Shown here: positions 9,484-19,939 of the stretch, one piece after another
Numbering within the stretch: the stretch's first letter is position 1
Layout: the number at the start of each line of letters is the position of its first letter
Assembly (NCBI GenBank): GCA_021324365.1
Contig: JAJPJE010000009.1
Location: 1 to 46,153 of the forward strand
DNA length: 46,153 nt
Reading direction: 5' to 3'
DNA from: Terriglobia bacterium
GTDB taxonomy: Bacteria > Acidobacteriota > Terriglobia > Terriglobales > Acidobacteriaceae
Notes under the pieces: generated by a model
Told to the model about the DNA's origin: nothing
Seen by the model: the letters and a program-made list of their open reading frames with translations, nothing else
The model's database searches: none
Position numbers and translations under genes: made by a program

Positions 9484-12400
9484 ACATCTCTGCTCCATTC
9501 ATACGGCGTCCGGTTGCAACCTCGCTGCTGACGCTTGCTTTGCTGCTGGCGGGCGCTCTTGCCTATACGCGCTTGCCAGTGGCGCCTCTGCCACAAGTTG
9601 AGTACCCGGTTATATATGTTGGGGCGAGTCTGCCGGGTGCGAGTCCGGAAACGATGGCGTCGTCGGTGGCGACGCCATTAGAGAGACAGTTTGGACGGAT
9701 CGCCGGCGTGAATGAGATGACCTCAACGAGCCAGTTAGGCTCGACGAGCATCGCTCTGCAATTCGATCTGACGCGGAACATCGATGCCGCTGGCCGCGAT
9801 GTACAAGCTGCCATCAATGCAGCGCGTGGCCAGTTACCCGCGAATCTGCCTTACAACCCTTATTATCGCAAGGTAAATCCGGCGGACGCGCCGATCATGA
9901 TCCTGAACCTGACATCGCCGGTCCACACACTGCCGCAGATGTACGACTCTGCGGATTCAATTCTGGCGCAAAAGATCGCGCAGGTGGAAGGCGTAGGCCA
10001 AGTGTTCGTCGGCGGAGGTGCACAACCGGCGGTCCGGGTGGAAGCGAATCCGACTGCCCTGGGTCAGTATGGAATCAGCCTGGAGCAGATACGTACAGCG
10101 CTGGCGAATGCGAACGCAAACACGCCGAAGGGCGCATTCTCGAACACGAATAAGGCATGGACAATCACGTCGAACGATCAGATCAAAGAGGCGTACCAAT
10201 ACCGGCCATTGATTGTCGCGTACAACAATGGAAATACCGTTCGCTTAAGCGACGTTGCGAATGTGAGAGATTCGGTTGCCGACATTCGGACTGCGGGATT
10301 GTCGAATGGCGATCCGGCGGTTCTAGTCATCATCTTCCGCCAACCGGGCGCAAATATCATTGATACAGTTGATCGCCTCTATGCGGAACTGCCGACCCTG
10401 CAGGCCTCGATTCCCCCCTCGATGCATATCGGGGTAGTGATGGATCGTACTACGACGATTCGTGCATCGGTGCATGACGTCCAAGTCACGCTGCTTGTTT
10501 CGATTGCGCTCGTCGTGATGGTCGTATTTCTGTTCCTGCGAAAACTGAGCGCAACCATCATTCCCAGCATTGCAGTGCCACTGTCATTGGTAGGCACGTT
10601 CGGGGTGATGTATCTGCTGGGCTATTCGCTCGACAATCTGTCGCTGATGGCGCTCACGATCTCCACGGGATTTGTCGTTGACGATGCGATCGTTGTGATA
10701 GAAAACATCACGCGACACATCGAGAGCGGCATGCGGCCCTACGATGCGGCGATGCGCGGTTCGCGGGAAATCGGATTTACGGTGCTTTCTATGAGCACGT
10801 CGCTGGTGGCGGTGTTCATTCCTATCCTGCTGATGGGAGGACTAGTTGGACGGCTCTTCCGCGAGTTTGCAGTGACGTTAAGCATTGCGATCACGGTGTC
10901 GTTGGTCGTATCGCTAACGACAACCCCGATGATGTGCGCGAAGTTCTTGAAATCGGATGATCACAAAAAACGCGGCGCGATTTACCGCGCAGGCGACAGG
11001 TTTTTCGACTGGATGCTGGCGACCTACCGCGGCGGGCTGAGCTGGATTCTGCGTCACCAACCGCTAACGCTCGGCATCACCGGCGTTGCCATCGCGCTCA
11101 ACATTTTCCTGTTCATCGTCATTCCGAAGGGGTTTTTTCCACAGCAGGATGCCGGGCGCCTGATGGGCATGATCCAGGGCGAGCAGGATATTTCGTTTAC
11201 CGCGATGCGCGAGAAGTTGGTTCAATACGTGAATATCGTTGATCACGATCCCGCGGTGCAGAACGTGGTGGCATTTACGGGAGGCAACACGGCGAGCAAT
11301 CAGGGCCGGATGTTCATCACCTTGACACCAATGAATGAGCGGAAGATTTCCGCGGATGAAGTGATCGCGAGGCTACGGCCGAAACTGGCGCACATTCCGG
11401 GTGCCACTTTATACCTGCAGGCGGCGCAGGATCTGCATATCGGCGGGCGCATGAGCAATGCGCAATACCAGTACACTCTGCAGGATGAAAACCTGGACGA
11501 GCTGAATACATGGGCACCAAAGATGCTGGCGAAGTTGAAAACGGTGAAGCAGTTGAAGGACGTTTCCAGCGACCAGCAGGATCGCGGGCTGCAAACGCAA
11601 CTGGTGATCGACCGCGACAGTGCAGCGCGATTCGGCATTACCGCACAGGCGATCGATAACACGCTGTACGACGCTTTTGGACAGCGGCAGGTCTCGACGA
11701 TTTACATGCCGCTAAATCAGTATCACGTGGTAATGGAGATAGATCCGCAGTTTCAGGGTAAGCCGGATTCGCTGAAGTACATCTATGTGCCGGCTTCGGA
11801 TGGTTCACAGGTGCCGCTATCTGCGGTCGCGCATTACGAACTGAGAAACACATCCCTGGCAGTGAATCACCAGGGACAGTTTCCATCGGTGACGCTTTCG
11901 TTCAATTTGGCTCCCGGTGAATCCCTGAGCGAAGCAACGCGGGCTATTGATTTGGCAGGCCAACAGATTGGACTGCCGGCGACTGTGCATGCAACGTATC
12001 AGGGCACCGCAGCGGCTTTCCGGGATTCGTTGCGCAGCGAACCTTACCTGATCCTGGCTGCTTTGGTTGCCGTCTACATCGTGCTTGGAGTTCTATACGA
12101 GAGCTTCATACACCCGATCACAATTCTCTCTACGCTGCCTTCCGCGGGTGTGGGCGCCTTTCTAGCGTTGCTGCTATTTCACACCGAATTCAGCGTGATT
12201 GCGTTAATCGGCGTGATTCTGCTCATCGGCATTGTGAAGAAGAACGCCATCATGATGGTAGATTTCGCGCTGATGGCGGAGCGCACGGAAGGGAAGGACC
12301 CCGAGGGCGCGATCTTTGAAGCCTGTCTATTACGATTCCGCCCCATCATGATGACGACGATGGCTGCGATGTTTGGTGCGCTTCCACTTGCGCTGGGGAC

Positions 12401-12614
12401 GAATGTTGGCGCTGAGTTAAGGCGACCGCTGGGCATTGCTATTGTGGGTGGTCTGATTGTCAGCCAAATGCTGACGCTGTTTACAACACCTGTGATCTAC
12501 CTTTACCTCGACAGGTTCCAATGGCGGCTACGACGCCGAAAGGCAGAGCGGCGAGCTGCTAAAGAAGCGAAAGAACCTGTACCGGCAGTGCACGACCACG
12601 CGCCCACATGGTAG
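9480..12614 (+). CDS. mdtC: RND multidrug pump subunit, MdtC-like
   Basis: The second RND transporter, 1044 residues, is clearly paralogous to the one before it over its full length. It starts [20 protein letters not shown], as RND pumps do. The proton-relay pair Asp401/Asp402 lies in [14 protein letters not shown], and the Lys motif is [13 protein letters not shown]. The ATG overlaps the upstream TGA (ATGA, 9480-9483), a classic coupling signal. The C-terminal tail is basic and cytoplasmic ([17 protein letters not shown]). With the adaptor and MdtB-like pump it should form one complex. No outer-membrane channel (TolC/OprM type) is encoded nearby, so the pump must borrow one from elsewhere in the genome. 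Confidence 0.9.
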   Translation: MNISAPFIRRPVATSLLTLALLLAGALAYTRLPVAPLPQVEYPVIYVGASLPGASPETMASSVATPLERQFGRIAGVNEMTSTSQLGSTSIALQFDLTRNIDAAGRDVQAAINAARGQLPANLPYNPYYRKVNPADAPIMILNLTSPVHTLPQMYDSADSILAQKIAQVEGVGQVFVGGGAQPAVRVEANPTALGQYGISLEQIRTALANANANTPKGAFSNTNKAWTITSNDQIKEAYQYRPLIVAYNNGNTVRLSDVANVRDSVADIRTAGLSNGDPAVLVIIFRQPGANIIDTVDRLYAELPTLQASIPPSMHIGVVMDRTTTIRASVHDVQVTLLVSIALVVMVVFLFLRKLSATIIPSIAVPLSLVGTFGVMYLLGYSLDNLSLMALTISTGFVVDDAIVVIENITRHIESGMRPYDAAMRGSREIGFTVLSMSTSLVAVFIPILLMGGLVGRLFREFAVTLSIAITVSLVVSLTTTPMMCAKFLKSDDHKKRGAIYRAGDRFFDWMLATYRGGLSWILRHQPLTLGITGVAIALNIFLFIVIPKGFFPQQDAGRLMGMIQGEQDISFTAMREKLVQYVNIVDHDPAVQNVVAFTGGNTASNQGRMFITLTPMNERKISADEVIARLRPKLAHIPGATLYLQAAQDLHIGGRMSNAQYQYTLQDENLDELNTWAPKMLAKLKTVKQLKDVSSDQQDRGLQTQLVIDRDSAARFGITAQAIDNTLYDAFGQRQVSTIYMPLNQYHVVMEIDPQFQGKPDSLKYIYVPASDGSQVPLSAVAHYELRNTSLAVNHQGQFPSVTLSFNLAPGESLSEATRAIDLAGQQIGLPATVHATYQGTAAAFRDSLRSEPYLILAALVAVYIVLGVLYESFIHPITILSTLPSAGVGAFLALLLFHTEFSVIALIGVILLIGIVKKNAIMMVDFALMAERTEGKDPEGAIFEACLLRFRPIMMTTMAAMFGALPLALGTNVGAELRRPLGIAIVGGLIVSQMLTLFTTPVIYLYLDRFQWRLRRRKAERRAAKEAKEPVPAVHDHAPTW

Positions 12615-12631
12615 GCGAGTAGAATCTAGCA

Positions 12632-13291
12632 ATGCCTGCCATTGATGCTCCTGCTAAGCCGCCAGGTACCGTCCGCGTGTTGCCGCTCGTCCTGATCGGA
12701 GTGATCGGAGCGATTCTCGGCGCGGCCGGCATCTTGATCGCATCGCGCGCAAGTGAAGATTCGGGCGCACAGGGTTTTTGGCATGCTCTTACAGCGCGCT
12801 CCAGCGGCATTGATCTGTCTCAACCCGCGGTGGTTAACCGAATTCAGCAGTTGCAGAGACTGGAAACGGTTTCCTACAACATGGACAAGATCGTGGTCGG
12901 GCAGAAAGAAGGAAAAATCTTGCCTGACTTTCTCGTGGGGGACCGACTGCTGCTGTTAGCGCAAGGGCAGGTAGTCGCCGGCGTCGATTTTTCCAAGCTG
13001 CAACTTTCGGATGTTTCTCTCGACGGCAAACGCGTGCGGGTGCACTTGCCCGATGCTGAAATTTTCTTCACGCGCCTCGACAATCAGAGCACGCGAGTTT
13101 TTTCACGCGAAACCGGGCTCCTGGTGCCGGTCGACCCAAACCTGGAGACGGAAGTCCGGCAGGCGGCGGAGCAGCAACTACACGATGCGGCAGTACAGGA
13201 CGGAATTCTGAATACAGCTCAGCAGAACGCGAGATCAACGGTGACAGGCATTCTGAAGGGGCTGGGTTTTGAAGTTGTGAAATTCGATTAG
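12632..13291 (+). CDS. DUF4230 membrane-anchored protein
   Basis: A 219-residue protein with one membrane helix at about 16-38 (VLPLVLIGVIGAILGAAGIL) and a soluble remainder. The segment VNRIQQLQRLETVSYNMDKIVVGQKEG and the following beta-rich part match the DUF4230 family as I know it: a single-pass protein of unknown function with the pattern LETV.Y...KI. The C-terminal third is a long amphipathic helix (VDPNLETEVRQAAEQQLHDAAVQ). The gene begins 17 bases after the mdtC-like stop on the same strand, so it is probably read with the efflux operon. Whether it helps the pump is unknown. Its stop codon overlaps the stop of the convergent PilZ gene. Confidence 0.78.
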   Translation: MPAIDAPAKPPGTVRVLPLVLIGVIGAILGAAGILIASRASEDSGAQGFWHALTARSSGIDLSQPAVVNRIQQLQRLETVSYNMDKIVVGQKEGKILPDFLVGDRLLLLAQGQVVAGVDFSKLQLSDVSLDGKRVRVHLPDAEIFFTRLDNQSTRVFSRETGLLVPVDPNLETEVRQAAEQQLHDAAVQDGILNTAQQNARSTVTGILKGLGFEVVKFD

Positions 13292-13590
13292 AAAAGACGC
13301 AAGCCGGTTTCCAGCGACTCGCCGCTGGGGGTACTCCACATCACCTTGGTCGTAATTTCTCCCCAAACGAAAAAGACGCGCACTTCCTGACCAGAGGTGA
13401 GTTCCTTGTAGTCGTGACGAACGCGGAGGCCGTGCAGGCTAAAGTCGAGTAGTTTGCCGCGAAATTCAACTTCTCCGGCTGGGGTTCCGACGACCAGTGT
13501 GACCTCGCCCTCGGCGCCAAATCGCGGCTCTGTCCGGCGTTCCGATTCCAATTGGTGTTGGCGTTGCAGTCGTTGGATTTCGCGCAACAT
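13288..13590 (-). CDS. Single-domain PilZ protein
   Basis: A 100-residue protein consisting almost entirely of a PilZ domain, the receptor fold for cyclic di-GMP. Both ligand motifs are present: RxxxR as Arg19-TEP-Arg23, and (D/N)xSxxG as Asp49-Phe-Ser51-LH-Gly54 in LLDFSLHGLRV. It should therefore bind the second messenger and pass the signal to a partner, which cannot be read from the sequence. I see no ribosome site. A possible promoter on the - strand (TTGTTG, 18 bases, TAGTAT) would put transcription start only a few bases before the ATG. The stop overlaps that of the DUF4230 gene (13288-13291). The next gene upstream on the same strand is glgP, but the order gives no proof of a shared role. 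Confidence 0.85.
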   Translation of the reverse strand: MLREIQRLQRQHQLESERRTEPRFGAEGEVTLVVGTPAGEVEFRGKLLDFSLHGLRVRHDYKELTSGQEVRVFFVWGEITTKVMWSTPSGESLETGLRLF

Positions 13591-13674
13591 GACTAACTTG
13601 ACAATACTAGTGTCTGCGGAGTGGATGCAACAAACTAAGGTAATATCGAGTACTTTACAGACGGCAAATGCAGG

Positions 13675-16182
13675 CTATTCACCTACCATGACCGGCGAGT
13701 TCATCTCCTGCGCCGAGTCGTGGATAGTCTCGATTTTCCAGATCTCGCGCGCATATTCCTGAATGGTGCGGTCGCTGGAAAACTTGGCCATGCGGACAGC
13801 GTTCAGAATGGCCTTGCGTGCCCATGTGGCGGTGTCGACAAAATCGCGTTCCGCACGCGCGGAGGCATCCAGATAAGAAGGCAAATCTGCGAGGTGGAAG
13901 TAACGATCTCCGTGGTGGATGACGGAATCGTAAAACCAGCGGAAGAGATGAGGTTGATCAGGGGAAAGGGGTCCGGAAACGAGTGTATCCATTGCCCTTT
14001 TGAGGCGGGGATCCTGCCAGTAGAGGGCGGAAGGATCGTAGAGCCCCTGCTCACGCATTGTCTTTAGCTCTTCCACGGTGCAACCGAAAATGTAGATATT
14101 CTCTTCGCCGGCTTCCTGCATGATCTCGACATTGGCGCCATCCAGGGTGCCGAGAGTAAGAGCGCCGTTCATGGAAAGCTTCATATTTCCCGTACCAGAG
14201 GCTTCCATGCCGGCGGTCGAGATTTGTTCGCTGATGTCGGCTGCTGGCATGATCACTTCGGCGAGAGAGACGCGGTAATCGGGTATAAAGATCACCTTCA
14301 GGCGATCTTTCACCCGCGCATCATTATTAATGAGCGTGCCGACACTATGGATCAGCTTGATAATCTGCTTGGCGGCCCAGTATCCCGGCGCCGCTTTACC
14401 TGCGAAGATATAGGTGCGCGGAGCCAGTAAGTCTTCTCCATCCTCGATAAGGCGCTGGTACTCGGCGATGATACGCAGCACGTTAAGCGACTGCCGCTTG
14501 TACTCATGGATGCGCTTGACCTGCACGTCAAACAGGGATGCGGGATCAACGTCCGTACCAGTGGTCCTGCGAATGACTTCGGCAAGACGGACCTTATTCT
14601 GCTGCTTGATGGCAAGGAAGTCGCTTCGGAAGCCCGCATCGTCGGCAAAGCGCTCCAGTTCACGGAGGCGGCCGATATCCGTGATCCAGTCGTCGCCGAG
14701 CGCATCGGTGTACAGGCGCGAGAGTCCAGGATTTGACTTCAGCACCCAGCGGCGTGGTGCGATTCCGTTGGTTTTATTGTTGAATTTCTCCGGCCAAAGC
14801 GCATAAAAATCGGGCGCCAAGGTGGTTTTACAAAGCTCGGTATGAATCGCCGACACGCCATTGATCGAGTGGCTGCCGACCATCGCCAGGTTCGCCATGC
14901 GCACCTGCTTTTCTGCGCCTTCCTCGATGATCGACATCTTGCGCAGTTTTTCCAGATTGCCCGGCCACGAGATTTCCACCTTGCGCAGGAATTCCAGATT
15001 GATCTCGGAGATGATCTGCATATGTCGCGGCAAAACATGCGACATCAGCGACATCGGCCACTTTTCCAGCGCTTCCGGCAGCAGCGTGTGATTTGTGTAA
15101 CCGAGGGTAGCTTCGGTGATCTCCCAAGCCTGCTTCCATTCCAGATTGTGGCCGTCGACGAGAACTCGCATCAGTTCCGCTACGGCAAGGCTCGGATGGG
15201 TGTCGTTCATCTGGATGGCGACGTTGGAAGCGAAGGCATCGAAATTTTCGTGCTGTGCGCGATAGCGGCGGACGATATCCTTGATGGAACAAGCGACCAG
15301 GAAGTATTCCTGGAGCAGACGAAGCTCTTTGCCGGCTGGCACGGCGTCGGAGGGATAGAGCACGCGCGAAATATTCTCGGCAGAAATCTGCTCTTCTACT
15401 GCTTTGAAATATTCTCCGTTGTTGAAGGCCTGCAGGTTGAAGTCCGCAGAGGAGCGCGCTCCGAACAGGCGCAGCCAGTTGACCGTTTTGCCAGCGTAAC
15501 CGGCGACTGGCAAGTCGTGGGGAACACCGATGACTGCTTTGTAATCGACCCAAATGCGCTTCGAGGTGCCATTCGAGCCGCTATTCTCGATGCGACCGTA
15601 AAGGGGAATCAGAAAGGGCTCGTCGATACGCTCGAAGTAGAAGGGGAATCCGGTCTCTTTCCAGCGATCAGGCTTCTCGACTTGATACCCATCCACGATG
15701 TCCTGCTTGAAGAGGCCGTAGTCATAGTCGATACCGTAACCGAAGCCGGGCATGCCGAGGGTCGCAAGAGATTCCAAAAAACAAGCAGCAAGGCGCCCCA
15801 AGCCTCCATTGCCGAGAGCCGCGTCGGGCTCCGCGTCGAGAACTTCGTTCAAGTCTGTGCCAAAGTCGGCAACTGCCTGACGAGCCTCTTCTACCAGTTT
15901 AAGGTTGTAGAGGGTGTCACCGAGGGTACGCCCGATGAGAAATTCCATGGAGAGGTAATACAGGCGCTTGGCGGATGCCGTTGTGTAGCGCCGCTCAGTC
16001 TCGAGCATGCCATCGATGAGGATGTCACGAATGGCCAGCGAGACCGGACGCAGCAATTCCTTCGGCCCGAGCCCCTGTGCGTCACGTCCCAGGGAGTAAC
16101 GGATATGCCGGTAAATGGATTCCCGCAGCAATTCCTTTTTACCAGAGTCCCCGTTTACATTCTGCACTAGAAAACGCCCCAC
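13675..16182 (-). CDS. glgP: Glycogen/alpha-glucan phosphorylase
   Basis: A cytoplasmic GT35 enzyme of 835 residues, the normal length. It splits terminal alpha-1,4-linked glucose from glycogen or maltodextrin with phosphate, giving glucose-1-phosphate. Seen in the sequence are the N-terminal block YYLSMEFLIGRTLGDTLYNL, the glucan/active-site segment FGYGIDYDYGLFKQ, the phosphate/PLP region KAAPGYWAAKQIIKLI, and the pyridoxal-phosphate lysine Lys668 in EASGTGNMKLSMNGALTLG, followed by DGANVEI. The predicted start is GTG; another GTG five codons later has a similar claim, because neither has an ideally placed ribosome site. No glycogen-branching or synthase genes are adjacent. The long open frame on the opposite strand is a codon-usage shadow. 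Confidence 0.95.
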   Translation of the reverse strand: MGRFLVQNVNGDSGKKELLRESIYRHIRYSLGRDAQGLGPKELLRPVSLAIRDILIDGMLETERRYTTASAKRLYYLSMEFLIGRTLGDTLYNLKLVEEARQAVADFGTDLNEVLDAEPDAALGNGGLGRLAACFLESLATLGMPGFGYGIDYDYGLFKQDIVDGYQVEKPDRWKETGFPFYFERIDEPFLIPLYGRIENSGSNGTSKRIWVDYKAVIGVPHDLPVAGYAGKTVNWLRLFGARSSADFNLQAFNNGEYFKAVEEQISAENISRVLYPSDAVPAGKELRLLQEYFLVACSIKDIVRRYRAQHENFDAFASNVAIQMNDTHPSLAVAELMRVLVDGHNLEWKQAWEITEATLGYTNHTLLPEALEKWPMSLMSHVLPRHMQIISEINLEFLRKVEISWPGNLEKLRKMSIIEEGAEKQVRMANLAMVGSHSINGVSAIHTELCKTTLAPDFYALWPEKFNNKTNGIAPRRWVLKSNPGLSRLYTDALGDDWITDIGRLRELERFADDAGFRSDFLAIKQQNKVRLAEVIRRTTGTDVDPASLFDVQVKRIHEYKRQSLNVLRIIAEYQRLIEDGEDLLAPRTYIFAGKAAPGYWAAKQIIKLIHSVGTLINNDARVKDRLKVIFIPDYRVSLAEVIMPAADISEQISTAGMEASGTGNMKLSMNGALTLGTLDGANVEIMQEAGEENIYIFGCTVEELKTMREQGLYDPSALYWQDPRLKRAMDTLVSGPLSPDQPHLFRWFYDSVIHHGDRYFHLADLPSYLDASARAERDFVDTATWARKAILNAVRMAKFSSDRTIQEYAREIWKIETIHDSAQEMNSPVMVGE

Positions 16183-16404
16183 CTTCTCGGAGCTGCGGCA
16201 CGCTTCCTAGTCTCCGATGAGTTCTTTCGGCTTCAGGTTAGCCCAAGCTTTCCTAAAGCTTCTGTCGGGTTTCGTGCTATCAGAGTACCACGAATTATTA
16301 TTGGAAATCCTGATCGGTGCGATAGGTAACGGTGGTCCAGCGCAAGGGGTTGCGTTTCTTGATTCCTGTTGAAAATCAGGCGGCCAGGCGAACAAGACAA
16401 GGGT

Positions 16405-17712
16405 ATGGGCAAGATAGCAGCGTTCTTCGAGTTCGAAAAACATGGCACGACGGTCCGGCGTGAAATTCTTGCCGGACTGACCACGTTCATGACGATGTCG
16501 TACATCCTCGTCGTGAATCCGGCGATTTTGAAAGCTGCAGGCATCCCGGCCGGAGCTTCGCTGGTGGCAACCATCATCACCGCCACTGCGGGAACGTTGT
16601 TAATGGGACTTTACGCACGGCGTCCCTTCGCGATCGCACCGTATATGGGCGAGAACGCATTCATCGCCTACACCGTGGTGCAAGTGCTCGGCCTCTCGTG
16701 GCAGGCTGCGCTTGGAGCAGTATTCGTGGCCGGCGTCGTTTTCCTGCTCATGACAGTCCTGAACCTGCGGCAATGGCTGGTGGGCGCGATTCCAAAATCG
16801 CTGCGCTACAGCTTCGCGGTTGGCATCGGCCTCTTCCTGACGTTTATCGGCCTGAACGACAGCGGTATCGTGGCCCTGGGAGTTGCGGGCGCTCCGGTGA
16901 AGCCGGGTCCGCTGACGTCAGCTCCCGTGCTGCTGGCGATATTAGCCTTCGTGCTCATCACAGTATTAATCATTCATAAGTTTCCTGGAGCGATCCTCGC
17001 CGGCATTCTTGTGGTCACCGGGTTATCGATGCTGCTGGGAGTATCGCCGCCCCCACACGGACTGGTGAGCGCTCCGCCAAGCATCGCTCCGATTTTTCTG
17101 AAACTGGATCTCAGGCATGTGTTCACGTGGAGTTTCTTCCCGGTGGTGCTCACGATTTTTGTGATGGCCTTCGTGGACACCATGGCGACGCTGATCGGAG
17201 TTTCTGCGCGGGCAGGTTTGCTGGACGAGGAAGGGAACTTGTCGCAGATCGAGCGGCCAATGATGGTGGACGCGATCTCGACGATGCTGGCGGCTTTGGT
17301 TGGCACAACGACCTCGGGAGCGTTCCTTGAATCGGCAGCGGGCGTCGAAGCAGGAGGCCGCACCGGACTGACTTCTGTCGTCACGGCATTGTGCTTTGTG
17401 CTCGCGTTATTCTTCTCGCCATTTGTGGCGTCCGTTCCGCCACAGGCCTATGGACCGGCGCTGATCATCGTGGGCTTGATGATGTTCTCGCCAGTCGTGA
17501 AAATTCCTTTCGACGACTACACCGAGGTGGTGCCGGCTTTCTGCGTGGTGGCGCTCATGAGTTTCACCTTCAATGTCGGCATTGGAATGACCGCCGGTTT
17601 CGTGCTGTATCCGGTTTGCAAGCTGGCGGCTGGGCGGTGGAGGGAAGTGCGTCCAGGACTGTGGGTGATGGGAGGACTGTCGCTGCTGTTCTTTATCTTT
17701 TATCCGTACTGA
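16405..17712 (+). CDS. NCS2-family purine permease, AzgA-like
   Basis: An inner-membrane transporter of 435 residues with 12-14 hydrophobic segments. The N-terminal motifs (FFEFEKHGTTVRREILAGLTTFMTMSYILVV shortened here, and APYMGENAFIAYTVV) match the AzgA branch of the NCS2 xanthine/uracil permeases, which carry adenine, guanine or hypoxanthine with protons. The motif SGAFLESAAGVEAGGRTGLT near the middle of the second half is the conserved substrate-site region. I chose the ATG giving MGKIAAFFEF because family members begin there; an upstream TTG at 16369 would add 12 residues. The gene is alone on its strand, with glgP divergent. The 222-base divergent gap contains a small AAGCTTT/AAAGCTT palindrome but nothing like a purine riboswitch. 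Confidence 0.88.
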   Translation: MGKIAAFFEFEKHGTTVRREILAGLTTFMTMSYILVVNPAILKAAGIPAGASLVATIITATAGTLLMGLYARRPFAIAPYMGENAFIAYTVVQVLGLSWQAALGAVFVAGVVFLLMTVLNLRQWLVGAIPKSLRYSFAVGIGLFLTFIGLNDSGIVALGVAGAPVKPGPLTSAPVLLAILAFVLITVLIIHKFPGAILAGILVVTGLSMLLGVSPPPHGLVSAPPSIAPIFLKLDLRHVFTWSFFPVVLTIFVMAFVDTMATLIGVSARAGLLDEEGNLSQIERPMMVDAISTMLAALVGTTTSGAFLESAAGVEAGGRTGLTSVVTALCFVLALFFSPFVASVPPQAYGPALIIVGLMMFSPVVKIPFDDYTEVVPAFCVVALMSFTFNVGIGMTAGFVLYPVCKLAAGRWREVRPGLWVMGGLSLLFFIFYPY

Positions 17713-17800
17713 TGTGTTGCGGCCAGAACTGTGAATTAAGCCTCGCGTCTGCCACTCATGCAGCGGCGGTTTTTACTGTGTAGAAGATTGCGAGTCTGTT

Positions 17801-17830
17801 TTGACCTTAGTGGTTCGTGGCTGATAACAT
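17801..17830 (+). promoter_or_regulatory. Promoter of the tRNA-Glu gene
   Basis: TTGACC (17801-17806) and TAACAT (17825-17830) are separated by 18 bases. The tRNA begins 35 bases further on, a normal distance for a processed 5' leader. Confidence 0.5.
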
Positions 17831-17864
17831 CAAAGATTCGAACGACGTAGCCTTCCTGATAAGC

Positions 17865-17942
17865 GTCCCCGTCGTCTAGCCCGGCCTAGGACATCGCCCT
17901 TTCACGGCGGTAACACGGGTTCAAATCCCGTCGGGGACGCCA
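17865..17942 (+). tRNA. tRNA-Glu (UUC)
   Basis: A cloverleaf with acceptor stem GTCCCCG/CGGGGAC, anticodon loop CTTTCAC (anticodon UUC, stem TCGCC/GGCGG), T arm CGGGTTCAAATCCCG, discriminator G and an encoded CCA at 17940-17942. The length is 78 bases with CCA. It decodes GAA/GAG. Confidence 0.97.
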
Positions 17943-18042
17943 ACGTATCTTGTCTTGAGATCAGACGCCACCCAAGAACTCCCATTACTTTAGTTGTCCT
18001 ACTTTCCGTCTCTTACCAAATAGGCACGTCTGAAGCAAGATA

Positions 18043-19539
18043 TTGCGCGTGAATTCCTCGTCCACAAGTGCGGGCGCCAAAGCCGTGGCGGTATTTTTTG
18101 TCATCGTCGGGTTGCCGTTTGCCTGCTTTGGTCTGTGGGCGTACTCGCAGGCATTTCGGCTGATTGGTGGGCCTGCGGGAAGCCAGAGCTTCTGGTATCC
18201 GTTCGTGTTTGGCACGATCTTCAGCACCGTCGGTTTTGGCTTCGTGTTTCTCGCTATCGCCGGAAGCCGCAAGTATTCTCAGAAATTGCAAGTGCAGGCG
18301 GAGCATCCGGGGGAGCCCTGGCTTTGGCGCGATGATTGGGCAGCAGGCCGAGTAAAAAGCAATACTAAAGGCAGCATGGTGACCGCCTGGGTGTTTGCCA
18401 TCTTCTGGAACCTGGTCTCCTGGACTGCAACTATTTTCGCGCTGCCCAACGCGATGAGAGAGAAGGGCGCGAGCAGCTACTTTTTAATCATCTTTCCTGC
18501 GGCCGGAATTGTCTTGCTGATCTACGCGATCCGTCGGACACTGGCATTCGTAGAATTTGGCAAGACCTGCTTTGAAATGGCCAGTGTTCCCGGAGTGATC
18601 GGACGTGACCTGAAAGGCTCAATCCAGGCGCGATTTTCACATTCGCCAGATCACGGTGTGCAACTGCGGCTTTCGTGTGTGCACCGATATCGCACCGGTA
18701 CAGCCAACAACAGATCGACGAACGAAACGATCTTATGGCGAGAGGAAGCAGAAGTAAGCGCAGGCCAGCTTTTTCCGGGCCCGGCTGGCACGACGATTCC
18801 AGTCTCTTTCCACATTCCGCCCGACGCGCAGCCGACGGACCAGCGCACTCCTAACGATGAACTTATTTGGCAATTGGAAGCAATTGCGAAGCTGCCGGGT
18901 GTGGACTATCACGATGTCTTTGAAGTTCCGATCTTCCGCACCGCACAGACGCCAACGAGCGAGCGGGAAGAGAAATCGCAAAAGCTTACTTCCGGATTCG
19001 GCGCTCCAGAAACGTCACGCCCGCAGCATCTGACGGTTCGGGTGCAGCAGGTTGCGGGTGGCACAGAGTTCTACTTCCCTGCCGCCCGCAATAAGGTTTT
19101 TGCCGCTTCTATCACGTTTTTTGCAGCAGTCTTCAGCACTATCGGCTACTTCCTGGCGCACTCGCGAGTATCCATCATTTTTCCCATGGCCTTTGGCGGT
19201 TTCGGATTACTTATCAGCTACTTCGCCTTGCAGATGTGGCTCGGTACCACCCGCGTGGTGATTGGATCGTCTGTCTGCTACCAATCGGGGCTTCTGGGCG
19301 GAGGCAGGATACGAGAGATTGCGCTGTCCGACATTACGGCGATCTCGGACCGGATCGGAGCGCAATCGGGCAACGGAACGGGAACTCCGTATTACGACAT
19401 CGAAATGAATCTCACTAATGGAAAGAAACTCACCCTCGGGCGAAACATCCGCGACAAAAATGAAGTCGAATGGCTGGAAAGAGAAATGAGCCGACTGGCG
19501 GGCATCAGCAAGAGGGAAATGACCGTCACCGCCCGGTAG
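18043..19539 (+). CDS. Multi-pass membrane protein of unknown function
   Basis: A 498-residue protein that I cannot name with certainty. Hydrophobic segments lie at about 13-35, 48-72, 112-133 and 146-166. A soluble region of about 180 residues follows (about 168-345), then two more helices at about 347-393. The C-terminal cytoplasmic part (TRVVIGSSVCYQSGLLGG to the end) has the short-strand pattern of a bacterial PH-like domain. The soluble middle, with PAGTTIPVSFHIPPDAQPT, looks beta-rich and somewhat arrestin-like, and the first half recalls DUF3592-type proteins. These are impressions, not assignments. The start is uncertain: TTG at 18043 and GTG at 18049 are both possible and neither has a clear ribosome site. 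The gene stands alone 100 bases after tRNA-Glu. Confidence 0.72.
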   Translation: MRVNSSSTSAGAKAVAVFFVIVGLPFACFGLWAYSQAFRLIGGPAGSQSFWYPFVFGTIFSTVGFGFVFLAIAGSRKYSQKLQVQAEHPGEPWLWRDDWAAGRVKSNTKGSMVTAWVFAIFWNLVSWTATIFALPNAMREKGASSYFLIIFPAAGIVLLIYAIRRTLAFVEFGKTCFEMASVPGVIGRDLKGSIQARFSHSPDHGVQLRLSCVHRYRTGTANNRSTNETILWREEAEVSAGQLFPGPAGTTIPVSFHIPPDAQPTDQRTPNDELIWQLEAIAKLPGVDYHDVFEVPIFRTAQTPTSEREEKSQKLTSGFGAPETSRPQHLTVRVQQVAGGTEFYFPAARNKVFAASITFFAAVFSTIGYFLAHSRVSIIFPMAFGGFGLLISYFALQMWLGTTRVVIGSSVCYQSGLLGGGRIREIALSDITAISDRIGAQSGNGTGTPYYDIEMNLTNGKKLTLGRNIRDKNEVEWLEREMSRLAGISKREMTVTAR

Positions 19540-19939
19540 CTAAACGGCTGCGTGTGCCGATTCCGCAGAGATCCAAAAATAGAGAGACTCCCTTTACCGG
19601 CTGGAACACGAGTCTGCATACCGCCGAGAATAGCAAACAATTCCAACGACTTGCGACAGCCGCAGATTGTCACGCGGAATCCCGGTTTCGCACCTGCTTC
19701 TACTAATTTCAACTCAATGACAAGGTGTCCCATACGACTTTTTCGTTCGACTGGCGTTATTTTTAGCAAGGCTTAAAACATTTGTACCCGAAAGTGATTC
19801 GGAATCAGTAGATGTGCGCTGGCGGGCTTAGCTGTTTCCCGGAGGATTGGGGGAATGAAGAGTCCAGATGCTTTAGACAGATAGTTCAAATCGAATTTGA
19901 CACCCAGTGAAGACACCAGTTGCACACAAAGGACATTCG
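19540..19939. other. Intergenic region without a clear gene
   Basis: Short open frames occur on both strands, but none has a ribosome site or plausible protein character. A purine-rich ribosome site, AAAGGA at 19928-19933, belongs to the next gene. I see no convincing terminator or promoter. Confidence 0.5.

Noticed and set aside
6361-12614. Recent duplication of one RND pump gene
   Set aside because: The two proteins are clearly paralogous but differ throughout, as MdtB and MdtC do, so this is an old pair and not a recent repeat.
14842-16170. 442-codon open frame on the + strand opposite glgP
   Set aside because: It mirrors glgP over its full length, has no ribosome site and has the unnatural composition of a shadow frame produced by GC-rich codon bias.
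16183-16404. Purine riboswitch in front of the NCS2 permease
   Set aside because: None of the conserved purine-aptamer loop or junction sequences can be found.
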